Source of the DNA: Erigeron canadensis
Lineage: Eukaryota > Streptophyta > Magnoliopsida > Asterales > Asteraceae
NCBI RefSeq assembly: GCF_010389155.1
Contig: NC_057766.1
Coordinates: 34,915,516-34,979,515, forward strand
DNA length: 64,000 bases
Direction of reading: 5' to 3'
Shown: positions 10,560 to 21,857 of the stretch, piece after piece
Layout: every line of letters begins with the position of its first letter
Position numbering within the stretch: the first letter of the stretch is position 1
Notes under the pieces: model-generated
Seen by the model: the letters and a program-made list of their open reading frames with translations, nothing else
The model's database searches: none
Told to the model about the DNA's origin: nothing
Position numbers and translations under genes: made by a program

Positions 10560-13500
10560 ATGTCATCCAAAAAACCAGACCAAGATGACTCTTCTTCTGA
10601 TACCGAAGAACCATACCCGGATACCAAAAAACCCGAAGTCACAACAATCCGACCCAACAACTCAATTATCAACAACAAAAACAAAAAAATCGATGCTGAT
10701 GACGACGATACTACCCCAGAAGGATATTTCAAAAAAGTAAGTCAAATTCTTGAATCAGAAGAATTCAAGAAACTTGAAGAATCACAAGAAGTGAATGACG
10801 TGGACAATATTGGTGACCTGTATGATTTTCCAGAAGACCCGGAGAACTGGAAAGAAGAAGACTTGAAAGAGCTGTGGGCGGATGCTCCGCCTTTTATGAC
10901 CAAACCCGGGTTTGACCCGAGTTTTGTGGATAAAGATGAACTTGATATAATTAATGAGGAGATTAGAGAAGGAAGGGATCCGCCAATTGCCCCGTTTTAT
11001 GTACCGTATAGGAAACATTACCCGGTAATACCACATAATCATTATGATATTAGAAATGCTAAATCTGTTATCGAAGAACTCGATCGAATTGAAGAGACTT
11101 TGCAATGGCATAGCTTTGTTTTTGCTGATGGTAGCACGTGAGTTTTTACTCCTTTTTTTTTACATTTTTTTTTATCGATTTTATAGATACATTGTTGTTG
11201 TTGTTTGTATGTTTAGTGTGTAGTAGTATGGATAACCGACCCATTATTAGTACCGGTCAACACGAATGAGGTAAATTGTGAACACTATGGTCTATGGTTA
11301 AAGTAAACATGTAACATTGTAACGGGTTTTCCCTTGACATTGCAAGTCCTCCGCAACTAGGCTACTACTACTATTATGAGGACAATATAGTGTATGATTA
11401 GTTTCTTGTTTTACCGGCTTTTGATAGAGAATTTGTGGGGAAAAAACATACTCTGATTACTTTTGGTTAGCTAGAAAAAGTAGGCGATATTATGAGGGGA
11501 TTTAGGAATGCGTATATCTTAGGAGTGTTTGGCTATCAGGTGGTTTGTAGTGAAAAAACACTCAATTTATTGTGAATGCAACTTGTCAAGTCATAGGCAC
11601 TTATAATATGCACGCTTCTAAAGAACCTAAAAAATCAACCTTGACAATGTGGGTCATGTAAAGTTTTATAGTTCCGTAAAAAGATAATGTAAATCAATTC
11701 TCCCAAACTTGGTAGAACATAGAGTTGGAACAAACATGATTCGTATTGTAAATACAATGAAAACATGATAATAATAAAACCTGACAAACCTGTGGAACCT
11801 GTTAGATGATTAAGCATACTTGCCAGTTATGTCGGGTGCCCAAAACGAGATGATTGTTTGATGATGGGATTGAGAATTTGGGAGATACACACACAAAGAG
11901 GGTGGAAGATTAGGGTTAGAAATGTTGTACATGGCTCTCTATTTATAGAGAGAGCATTTACAGCTTTAGCCCCTGGTGTTTAGTATGCGCAATATAAGTC
12001 CCTGTAGTTCCAATCATCTAATAGGAAACCCTATAATTTGTCTTTAAGAGTGAATACGCTCATCGTATATTTACTAGACATAGGGATTTCAGTTATCGTC
12101 AATTATCATATCACAAATGATAAACGACCAGTGACGGTCACATTTAACGTGGTTCCAACACATAGACTAAAGTAGTTGAGAGAAATTTATGATAGCATTT
12201 TGGGAGCAAGATAATTTTTGCATTGTCAAAGTTATTATTATGTCACCTTTTTTTGGGGCACCAATTACAAATAAATCAGTTAATTGGAACCCCCAATTTA
12301 TCTAGGCAAGTACAAGTCCTAGACAAGATCTTTGGGCCAATGTGCTTCAGTTTTGATAGCCGTTTGAATTATGATACACACCAGCCAGGGAAAGTTCTGC
12401 ATCTGTACATGTTTAGTTTTCTATTTTGTGTCTATTCTTTTTTACAATAAGTCTTTTTTTACATTATGAAACGGTAATTTGCTTGAAAGTATATATTTGC
12501 GGCTCATTTTGATGTTGAATGCATATTATTCAGTTCTTAAAGTTAACTTTCAGCATTCTACTATTTAGTAGTTTCTTGTAATATTTCAAGGTATGAAGGT
12601 ACCGTGTGGGATGATTTGGCTCATGGGAAAGGTGTTTATGAAGCTGAACAAGGGCTTGTCAGGTTCGGTTATATTGTATATGTTTGTCTTGTTAGTTTGT
12701 TATTTGAATATGTTTTGATTGACTCTTGAGGCTAACAATGAGAACATCTATGCTGATGGATGATTGCAGATATGAAGGTGAATGGTTACAAAATAATCCC
12801 GAGGGCCATGGGGTTCTTGAAGTTGACATACCTACTTATGAGCCCATCCCAGGTTCAGAGTATGTATATGATCCGAACTATGTTTCTTATATGTATTGCA
12901 TAGTATGAAAATAAAATGAATGCGGGACGTTTATGTTTTTGTTTGTTCTTTATTTTACAGGCTTGAAGCTGAAATGCGAGCTAAAGGACATATATTTAAA
13001 AGAGATTTTATGTCGCCAGAAGATAAGGAATGGCTTGAGAAAGATATTGAAGATTGTGTGAAATTCTCACGGGGCAGATATGAAATCCCGTTCTATGAAA
13101 ATGAGGAATGGGTCAGACAATTTGGAGAGAAACCGTGAGTTCACTAGAATTGTTGTGTCCCCTTTAGACTTAAGTTTGATACAAACCATATTCGTTCTTG
13201 TCTGTATCTAGTGGTTATTACTTACTTTATCACTTGGGTTTTTGATGGTAGGGAGAAAGGTCGATACCGTTATGCTGGTCAATGGAAGCATGGCAGAATG
13301 CATGGTTGTGGTGTTTTTGAACTCAATGAACGTACCACTTATGTAAGTCCGAAGTAAAGCATGGTAGTTTATATTTGTGCTTTAAAGAAGCATAACATTT
13401 GATGTTCTTTGTTCAGGGAAGATTTTACTTTGGACAGTTTTTGGAGGAAGATCATGGTTGTGATGTTGATACCTCAGCGGTAACGTAACATCTTACTGTT

Positions 13501-16500
13501 TATTGGATTCTGTTGAATCTTTGCTTATTAAATTTGATTATTATAGTTAAGTTTAATGCAAATCATACTCTGATAAATCTACTAATTACATATGTAATTC
13601 AGTTGCATTCAGGTATAGCAGATGTGGCTGCAGCAAAGGCTCGAATGTTTGTTAACAAGCCTGATGGGAGTATGTCATCTCTCTTATCCTTTCAGTTGAA
13701 ATTATATACATGTTCATAAACAGTCGAAACATACGAGTCCCTAGAACATTTCAGCTTAAGAAAGTTTTTTACTTCCCAAAACCTATACCAAGTTGTAGCT
13801 ATTAGTTCTACCAGCCACAAGATTTCTATGCATATTTTTTCCGTATGTATATATTCTCTCTTTAGTCACTCGTGAGCATCTGTTACAGTGGTCCGAGAAG
13901 AACGTGGTCCATATAATGATCCTCAGCATCCCTATTTATATGAAGGAGAAGATGTGTGGATGGCTCCAGGCTTCATTAACCAGTTTTGTGAAGTAACTTC
14001 TTCTTCCATTTTTTATTGAGTTAAACTTCTTAACGTTTTTGCAATATAACCATCGTTCTTGCAAAAGAAACACTACTATGTAAGCATGACAAATTTTCAA
14101 CAATATGGGGGATCAGGGGATGTACTGGCCAAAAGCGCTTTGTACTTTTACTATTTTGAAAGGTTAATCATCTTTTTCACTTGCTTTATGTCAGGTCCCT
14201 GATTACTGGAAAGCTTATATGGAAGATGTGGATGAAGAACGACAGATGTGGCTCAACTCGTTCTATAAAGCCCCACTAAGGCTACCCATGCCAGCTGAGC
14301 TTGAGCATTGGTGGGAAAAAGGTAATATCCTCTTTGAAAGACTGTATATGTATTTTAAGTTGAATTTTTACATTAATACGCTAGTTTAAACTACTAGGTT
14401 ATTTAGAAAGATAAAATCATTTGTCCTTTTATCGAACATACTATAACATCATTGGTGAAAACTCTTAGGATTACAAATCAAATGCATGCAGAAAAACATA
14501 ATCCAAATAAGGGAAAATTCCATAAAAAGGTAATCCTTTTACCAAAAATTTCTACTAAAGGGAACCTATTCACATTTAGTCTTTTCAAAGGATTTTATTA
14601 TCAAATATCAATAAAAAAGGGAATATCGTAAATTTTTTGGATTGGTCCTTCGTTAAATGCCAGGCTTGCCACGTCATAAATACCAAAGCGCTTCCTGTTC
14701 TGACCAATTATCCAACCTGCTCAACCCACCATTTTGCTTTTTCTTCCTAAATATATGCTTATTGCTTGGGTTCTTATTGTTTTATTCATGTAGAACAGTT
14801 TGGTGTAGTTAAAGAAAATTGGATAAAGTTACAAGACAGATAACAACTGTCTTCTCATTTTATTTTCATTTTGAGCAGACGAGTCTCCCGAGTTTATTCT
14901 CCTTAACAAGGAGCCAGAGCCCGATCCTGAAGATCCATCAAAGATGGTATACACTGAAGATCCTGTTATCTTGCACACACCAACCGGGCGTATAATCAAC
15001 TATGTAGATGATGAAGAACATGGGATCCGTTTGTTCTGGCAACCACCTTTGAAGGACGGGGAAGATGTTGATGCAAGCAAGGTTACCTTTTTACCCCTTG
15101 GAGATGAAGAACTATTTGAACGCGATGATCGTAATGTTTTAGAGCGTACAGTGACATCATTACAAGATAAATGCAAGCTCATGCTTGAAAATCTGGAGAA
15201 ATGGAGGGAAGAGAAGAAGAAAGAGAGTGAAGTGAAGTTGAAATTAATAGAAACAGAAATTGAAATAGTTGAGGCTGAGTCTGAATTGAAGGAGATTATT
15301 AAAGAAATGGATGATGAATTGAAAAAATTGGAAAAAGAAGAGGAAAAGAAAATGGAGATGGGTCTGGAAGACGAAGATGAAGACGAGCCAGTTGAGAAAT
15401 CTGAGGAAGTCCCTCATGTTGAGATTAAAGTCGATGAGGTTAAAAATGATGGTGATGGTGATGATGCTGATGATGAAGATGAAGACGAAGAAGAAGACGA
15501 AGAAGATGATGATGATGAAAATACACCACCTAGTTTTGGGTCTGTTATTAAAGATCAAGACTCGACAAAAAATGATCAAAAAGGCAAAAATGGTGGAAGA
15601 TCCTCACCGTTTGCTTCATCTTCTTTGCAGTTTTCTTCTGTGGGGCTGGTTTCTATGGTGAGTTTATGCCTTCTAATGTCCATGGTTTTCGAGTTCAATC
15701 CTTTGACTATTAGGACTAATAATCATACCTATAGATGCAAAAGATAAAATAAAAAATCAAACATACTTTTTATGTTAGAGACGGCAGTTTTTACTATTTA
15801 TAATGGAAAAGGGCCATTTTATGTTTTATTTCATTGATAAGAGGCCCAGCGATTGGAATGTAGAAAATTAGCTTAAATGAAATGGGTCAAACTTTTAAAT
15901 TGGTCGAAGGTATGCTTAAGATGTCTTGAATTGATTTTTACATCAATAATCTACAAAACACAAAAATGGGCCACCAGTAACATGGTTTGCCAGTTTGCGG
16001 TGTAAACACGTGTAAAAAAGGACCCTTTTCCTCTAAATAAGTTTCTGTCATACTAATTGTCTAACTAATCCTGGTTACTTGAATTTAACATCCATAATGT
16101 TATGGGTGTTGATATAATATCAAAGTTTCCCTAGAACTATATCATAATTTGCTTGATGAAGCTAGAATAGATTAATCTAGGGTAGAACCATACATTTTCT
16201 TAATTCTGCATGACCATAGAGTCTCTATCCTTCAAATATTGTACTTCATAATCACCTTTCTGTGTTTAAATTGTAGGTTCCATCTCAGCTACAGCAGTTA
16301 CTTGGGGCATGGAAGGCGTCAAGATTACATACAAAAACTTCTCTACCTTGTTCTTCTCAGGTCATGAGAGATCAATTGACCCGAAAGTGTTCAATCAGTT
16401 TTGAACGAACGTTTGACCAAGGTTTGACAATGAGGGCACATCATCAAACCAACAAGCTCATCACAAAGTCAACTCATGGTAACCGTCTTAAGCACAAAGC

Positions 16501-16612
16501 TTCTGCACATCTTCAAAGTAACACGGGTGAACCAAATAGACACAGCTTGACTTGGCCATGCATACGTCCTGATGAAGAGCTAAGCATTTTGTCTTTACAC
16601 ATTCCCATTTAG
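10560..16612 (+). CDS. TIC100: TIC100, MORN-repeat subunit of the plastid inner-envelope translocon
   Basis: Eleven exons: 10560-11137, 12591-12662, 12770-12859, 12961-13134, 13252-13342, 13417-13479, 13603-13669, 13889-13992, 14195-14321, 14879-15657 and 16277-16612. Phases are continuous over 2481 nt (826 aa; the Arabidopsis protein is about 870). The acidic N-terminus leads to a conserved block (DFPEDPENWKEEDLKELWAD; IAPFYVPYRKHYPVIP; KSVIEELDRIEE). MORN-type motifs follow: YEGTVWDDLAHGKGVY near residue 194, YEGEWLQNNPEGHGV, and YRYAGQWKHGRMHGCGVFE near 310. Next come a coiled coil (about 543-615) and an Asp/Glu run (about 618-677). I recognise EMB1211/TIC100 (At5g22640), which works with TIC20, TIC56 and TIC214 in the 1-MDa complex that moves preproteins across the inner envelope. 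Intron 1 (1.45 kb) holds an LTR-like insertion. The last exon junction is the least certain. Confidence 0.9.
11600..12160 (-). mobile_element. LTR-like retrotransposon fragment or solo LTR in TIC100 intron 1
   Basis: On the minus strand the sequence begins TGTTGGAACCACG (right end at 12,160). After about 200 bases it has a TATA-like TATAAATAGAGAGCCATG stretch, then a leader rich in CCCTAATC and CACCCTC. The TGTTGG start, internal promoter and following transcribed leader are typical of Ty1-copia LTRs. The other terminus (ending CA on the minus strand) could not be fixed and no 5-bp duplication was confirmed, so the left limit is approximate. It runs antisense to TIC100. Confidence 0.45.
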
Positions 16613-17218
16613 ATTGTTGTTTACAGAATCACCCCCGGTGCCGTATTTGACACTGGTTTTCCTTTTTTTAGTATCTTCCAATTTTGTAATTTAATTAATA
16701 CCTTGATTGTGGCAGACATAGTCATGACATTTTTGTCTACCTAAGTTGTATCAATCTGTTTAAACCACCCTTTGGTGAAAACTGAAACAGAAATGTTCAC
16801 GGAAGAGTATTTTGAGATAATGCAATGGCCAATGGAGAATTGGAGATGGGTTATGGAAGAACCGCTTCTAATGTCATGTTATGATTGTGTTATAATGATG
16901 GAATATCCAAAAGCTCAGATAATTTAATTGTTGCTTTACAAAAACTCTTATCAAATTGGTGCAAATTGGTGAGATTTTGGTCTTTGCTACATGTTGCTGA
17001 ATAATTCACTGAACACATGAATTAAAATCACATTATTAATACATTATATTAAAAAAAAAAAAACATTTCTATCCATCACCGAGATGCCCATAACCCCCAC
17101 CCCACTTCCTCTCTGGTCACCGACCCCGTCACTGGCATGGTCCGAATGGTTATATAGCAAACGGATTATTCGAAATAGATAATGAAACATGAAACCTAGT
17201 AAAACCCCTTTTATCTAT
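16613..17218. other. 3' flank of TIC100, intergenic
   Basis: Likely 3' UTR and downstream DNA; TTTGTAATTTAATTAATACC near 16,682 could act in polyadenylation. No gene is seen. Confidence 0.45.
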
Positions 17219-17219
17219 A

Positions 17220-17304
<85 letters not shown>
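17219..17304. repeat. (ATT)n microsatellite
   Basis: About 28 near-perfect copies of the trinucleotide ATT, directly left of the Helitron-like element. Confidence 0.95.
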
Positions 17305-17311
17305 TTATTAT

Positions 17312-17763
17312 ATATACTATATTATAAAGTAAAAAAAATTTAAATTTAACTTAAATTTTAAATATTGATTTTAAGTACTTTTCCAAAATGTCTCTCCAAT
17401 CTATTCTATATTTACCTAAAATAACTATAATACCCTTTATCTTTTCTCAAATCTCAACCGATTATTTTTTTCCCCTCTCCTGCATAAATCATTTTATTTC
17501 TCTAACTCTTTCAAAATCTTTTATCTCAAAAATTGTACATTGATAAATTATAAAAATTATATGGGTGTTCTTCAAATTTCATGCTTTTTCATTAGAGATG
17601 TCATTCGATATACTTTCGATAAAATTTTAAATCCGAGGGTGGAGCCTGTACGGCTAAGACATTTGGCTATGACACTCTATGACATATCACCTCCTATAAC
17701 CTATTATACTTTATGGTCTATCACCTTACCATTTCACCACTGTAATGCGCGAGTACTTACTCG
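17312..17763 (+). mobile_element. Helitron-like non-autonomous element, copy 1
   Basis: It begins ATATACTATATTATAAAG, close to the 5' ends of plant Helitrons (TC-TATACTATATTATAA type). Near the end it carries AATGCGCGAGTACTTACTCGT, a short GC-rich hairpin followed by a CTNGT end. The interior (about 17,370-17,645) matches 53,390-53,645 over long stretches, for example ATTGATTTTAAGTACTTTTCC and CATTCGATATACTTTCGA. There is no inverted repeat or target duplication, as expected for Helitrons. The 77-codon frame inside is not recognised. Confidence 0.5.
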
Positions 17764-18368
17764 TTTTGTATAATAGCTATAACAAAATGACAACACAAGT
17801 GGCGGTAGGGTGGCCTATCAATTATTGTGTAAAAAAAATAGACGACATTAGTGAGTCCAAAAAAAGTCATAAAGTGCACCACATGTCATGTTATTCGAAG
17901 CTCATCATCCTACTATCTTCAACAAATTTACATCCCATTATCCCAACCTTGTGTATAGTTTTAGTAAAAAAAATATATGAATAGTTAACTTGTTGATTAT
18001 ATATGTGTGAAACATCTGTAATACGGATAAAATTGAGAAACCATATATATGAGCAAAAACCAAAGTTGCATCATGTATGTATTTGTATTCGATTATCACA
18101 TGTTCTAAGCTAGAATTATAACTGTGTTATCTTTGAGATATGTCGCTTTACCAGATAACATGGGACATATATGCCTAGTGGCTTAGTGGTGCATGAATAT
18201 AGGCGACAATTGATTAACATGAGAAAAGGTAAATCAAGCAATACTTGGCTAAATAAATATATTCTTATTTGCAACATATATTTGCAACATATATGTGTGA
18301 TATGATGTATTTGCTACTTAATAAACAAATTGTTTTTCTACATTTCATGGAAATCGTAATGTTGGAAA
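17764..18368. other. intergenic, nothing recognised
   Basis: AT-rich sequence without a recognisable gene or clear terminal repeats. Confidence 0.45.
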
Positions 18369-18626
18369 TTGAAAGCAACCTTTCTACATCGTCGTTTTAA
18401 ACGTAAGACTGTCTACATCTCAACCTTCCCCATACACCGTCGACATACTGGGATCGTGAAATACGACATTGGGCTTCATGGAAACTGTAAGGCCGGAGAT
18501 TTATTTTTCTTATCATTTAGATATAACCTGAAAACAACCTCTCTACATCTTCATTGTAGGCGTAAGACTGTCCACATTTCAACTTTCCCCATGTACCGTC
18601 GACGTATTGTGATCCAAAACCCGTAA
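18369..18626. repeat. two tandem copies of a SINE-body-like repeat
   Basis: The unit starts AAGCAACCTTTCTACATCGTC in copy 1 and AACAACCTCTCTACATCTTC in copy 2. It then runs through GTAAGACTGTC(T/C)ACAT and TTCCCCAT..ACCGTCGAC. The copies are about 165 bp apart. The order GGAAACAGCCTCT, GGTAAG-CTG, CCTTCCCC recalls the body of the Au SINE family of plants. No tRNA-like head is evident, so the identification is tentative. The open frame through it is a by-product. Confidence 0.4.
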
Positions 18627-18640
18627 GATATGGCATTGGG

Positions 18641-19498
18641 TGTTTACTTTTACTCTATATGTAGCTGATGGTAAATACTATGAGAACATAACTATATATT
18701 ACGTATCAAACACAACCAATTCTGATTAATTCATGCTCCATTCATTTACGTATCAATCATAAGATCAAGTATAGAAAACCTTGTATCGAGTTGGTATCAA
18801 ATACGTCAAAATATATATGGTCAACACTTGTACATACCCGGCTTTGGATTTATTAGCCTTTCTAGTTTCTAATCACACGCTAGTCAATTCAAATATTTCA
18901 AAATCAGAAGAGAAAAAAAGATGACTCATGATTTAAGCTACAATTAACTTTATGTTTGAGTTTGAAATATCGGGAGATCATATTCAATTACGTTATATTA
19001 GTGTATTGACAATAATTCATCGAACACTCATCATTCGTAACAATATATAGAACCTTTTTTTTTTAACAGCAACAGTATATAGAACCTGAATCCATAATCT
19101 CTAGTTAAGTAAAAAGATGATAATTTTTTTACTAGAATCCAAAATCTCCGGCCACTATCTATTTGTAGGGTTTTGTTGTAGAAGAAGTAAATGATACTAC
19201 GATAGTAAAGTAATCGGCACATTTGGTTTGTAAATTGATGGGTTTGTTAATGAATATTGTAATGGGTATAAGTTTGAAGGATAGAGGATTAAAATCAAAC
19301 GTGAATCAAATTTAACCGGAAGGAGAACAATAATTCGAAAATAAGAATATTTAATTTGATTAAGACAAAAATGAAAAGGTAAAGAAGAATGGGGGAAGAC
19401 ATTGGAGGGGGGCCGCCAATGAAGCCCACAAACGCAATTTTCATGCACCACTAATTAAACGCTATTCCACTTAATTTCCGGCGTCTACTCCCCAATCA
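18641..19498. other. intergenic, nothing recognised
   Basis: Non-coding AT-rich DNA. The minus-strand open frames here have no recognisable domain. Confidence 0.45.
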
Positions 19499-20739
19499 GG
19501 GGCAAGGATGTAGTCGACTATTTATATTGGCAAAAAGAATCGGTTCTTTGGCAACCCTATAGCACATGCATTGGTTAGTTTTGGCAAGTTTAATCGGCTA
19601 GTTTTGGCTATATATATTGGCATCTTTTGGCCGATCCTTGTGAATGTTGGGAGTGTGTCTTTGTGACCCTTTTTATTTCTTGTGTCAAATCTCATCTTCA
19701 CCTGAAACCTAATCGGAAAATTTGGAGGTTTTCGATTTTGAGGCTAGATTTATGTTTTTCTTGGCTTTTATTACCGGAATACATGCCGATAAAACTTGTC
19801 GATGTTCCTTAACGTTATATTGTACCCTTTCCGGCAAGAAACGTTCACTTTTTTAACAGCCAAAATTTTGTTTGGCTTGTCCAAGGGTGCGGTTGGCTAT
19901 TTGACTACTTGTTGCTTCGGTTTTCTAGTGACCCCTTTTTTGGGGTTTCCAGTTTAATCGATAGGGTTTCCTGTTGCTTTGTTGGTTCGGTTTCCTGGCG
20001 AGCCCTTTCTTGGGTTTCCAGTGAACTGTTGCTGCATGTTGCATCGGTTTTCCGACAAACCCTTTCTTTGGTTTATGGTTAACTGCTGCTGTTGTTGCTG
20101 TTTACGGCGGCTAGTTTTTTGGCGAGCCTTTTCTTGGGTTTTACGGTGAACTGTTAGCCTGCTGCTGCTTACATGTGTGTGTGTGTATATATATATATGC
20201 ATATTTATCTTTTTACATTGCCGTTAGTTGTAGGTTTGTGATTAGCTTGGTAGTGTTAACTTAGCGGTAGTATTGTCGGATTTTTCCTTGGTAGCGTTGC
20301 CGGATTTTGTTCCATTAAAGCAATAGGTAGCCGTAAAAAGTAGTTTTAGCCGATGATTATATCGTTGACTAGTTAGGTTGCCAGTGTTACGTTAAATGGG
20401 CGATGATGATACAAATGTTCGTAAAAATGAGACTCAGATGATCCAAGGCGTATCTTGGCGGGGTAAACCTTCGGGTTATCAGCCATGGCGTCTCTGAATT
20501 CCGAAATTCCCGAGCCCTAAATTCTAAGTCCAAGTTTTTATTTTATACAAAAAACAGTCACTTTTTATGGTTTCCGGCAACTTTGATTATTTTCCAGTTA
20601 CCTTTTATATGTTTTTCCGACATTAGTAATTTGCCAAGTTTTGGCTAGTTTTTTGGCAACGACACGTTCGGCTTGTCATTGGCTGAAAACTTGTCAAACT
20701 TGCCAATTTACCAAAGTTTTGACACTACACCCTTGCCCC
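19499..20739. mobile_element. TIR element with GGGGCAAGG ends, 1.24 kb
   Basis: The ends are GGGGCAAGGATG and the inverse of GGGGCAAGGGTG. A shorter relative with the same ends and the same ATCGGCAAG/TTGGCAAG-rich subterminal repeats lies at 38,214-38,620. The flanks are TCA and TAA, close to the TWA target of PIF/Harbinger elements but not identical. Subterminal regions are full of short TTGGCNA and ATCGGC motifs, as in binding-site clusters of cut-and-paste elements. It has no transposase. The centre holds a minisatellite and an uncharacterised segment. Confidence 0.6.
19908..20170. repeat. minisatellite inside the TIR element
   Basis: About four diverged copies of a unit of roughly 70-80 bp. 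Each has a CGGTTTTC or CGGTTTCC block, GCGAGCC(C/T)TTTCTTGGG, a GTGAACTG block and GCTGCTG-type trinucleotides. It accounts for the Gln-rich minus-strand frame at 19,954-20,202, which is not a gene. Confidence 0.6.
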
Positions 20740-21056
20740 TAATGACCACACACATGTCGCTTGTTACGATAGTAAGCAAATCGATCAGCTTCTCACACCT
20801 CGACATAAACGTTATATGAAAATAATATATGTAACTATTATTAGCATTTTTTTCTCAAAAATTTGGTAAACAATATAGGGTGTATGAATGTCACATCCCG
20901 CTAAAACGGAATACATGAGATGTGCAACATAATATAGTACATGTTCGACAGTCAAAATCATAACACACCATAGTATTTGATAAGGCTATTATGATTACAT
21001 TGTCTAGGTACAAAAGTGAGACCACACGAGGTCAATCTAGTTACATAGATGTACAA

Positions 21057-21387
21057 TGTACTTCCTAGTTAGCTCAAGTGGTTGAGCACTTGCCTTACAA
21101 GCAAGAGGTCTTTGGTTCAAGACTTGGGAAGTACATATGAAGTCTTTCTATGAAGGCTTGGCTTGGGTATACCCAGGTTCAAGTCTGAGGAGACAGGGTT
21201 TACCCCTATTGATCGTCGTGCCTTCAGGCGGATTAGTAGGGGGTTTTCCCCCATTGGATATTTGAAATAGGCATTTCTACTTCGAGGGAGCTCTCTAACG
21301 CGGACCCGGTTAAGACAACGTATGTTAGACCTCTCGTTGTCGTATCGCGACACGAAGTTTTCAAGCGAAATTCACCTTTAAAAAAAA
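21057..21387 (+). mobile_element. tRNA-derived SINE with intact target-site duplication
   Basis: The 18-bp sequence AGTTACATAGATGTACAA flanks it directly (21,039-21,056 and 21,388-21,405), and it ends in an A run. The head resembles a tRNA: box A TTAGCTCAAGTGG, an anticodon-like loop CTTACAA between CTTGC and GCAAG, and box B GGTTCAAGACT. The body block ATTGATCGTCGTGCCTTCAGG is shared with the SINE at 55,842-56,101. The insertion looks young because the duplication is perfect. The tRNA-like part is an RNA polymerase III promoter, not a working tRNA. Confidence 0.88.
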
Positions 21388-21771
21388 AGTTACATAGATG
21401 TACAAAGTAATTATATTACAATACGAATTCAAAAGATGGATAAAACTCCAAGCTCCGAAGAGTAGAAAAACTTGAAAACATTGCCTACTGCTGATCACCT
21501 GAAAAATATGAAGTAAAAGTTTATCGATACTTAACTTTCTCTATTGAGAGATTGTGATAAAAACTCATACAAAACAATCCTTCTCTTTACATAAAATAAA
21601 AATAAAAAATTACGGAATAAAGAAAGTCCCGTTAAATAGATATAGAACCCTCAATAGCCAGTCATCTTAACATACCTCCTGAACCAAAAGTACAAAAATA
21701 TTCCCTACAATAACCGGCATTAACCAGTAACCAATGTTCTTCTATTGACCGTAAATTAAACCTCCACTACT

Positions 21772-21780
21772 TATATAAAT
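21772..21780 (+). promoter_or_regulatory. TATA box of the DUF7054 gene
   Basis: TATATAAAT lies 78 bp upstream of the ATG at 21,858, and a C/T-rich leader (TCGTCGCTCCTAGC region) follows. The spacing suits transcription start near 21,805. Confidence 0.55.
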
Positions 21781-21857
21781 AAACACGCACGTCTCCACAT
21801 TATTCCAAACTCGTCGCTCCTAGCTACTTTCTCTCTAATTAATTTGGAAATCCTAAC

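Noticed and set aside
10782..11111. Minus-strand frame over TIC100 exon 1
   Set aside because: It is antisense to a well-conserved exon and has no recognisable domain.
15244..15579. Minus-strand frames inside TIC100 exon 10
   Set aside because: They are the complement of the Glu/Asp/Lys-rich coiled coil and acidic run of TIC100, and translate to Phe/Ile-rich nonsense.
21066..21135. tRNA-Val-like gene with anticodon TAC
   Set aside because: It has box A, an anticodon-like arm and box B, but the acceptor ends do not pair convincingly. It is the head of a 331-bp unit with an A-tail and target duplication, so it is a SINE promoter.
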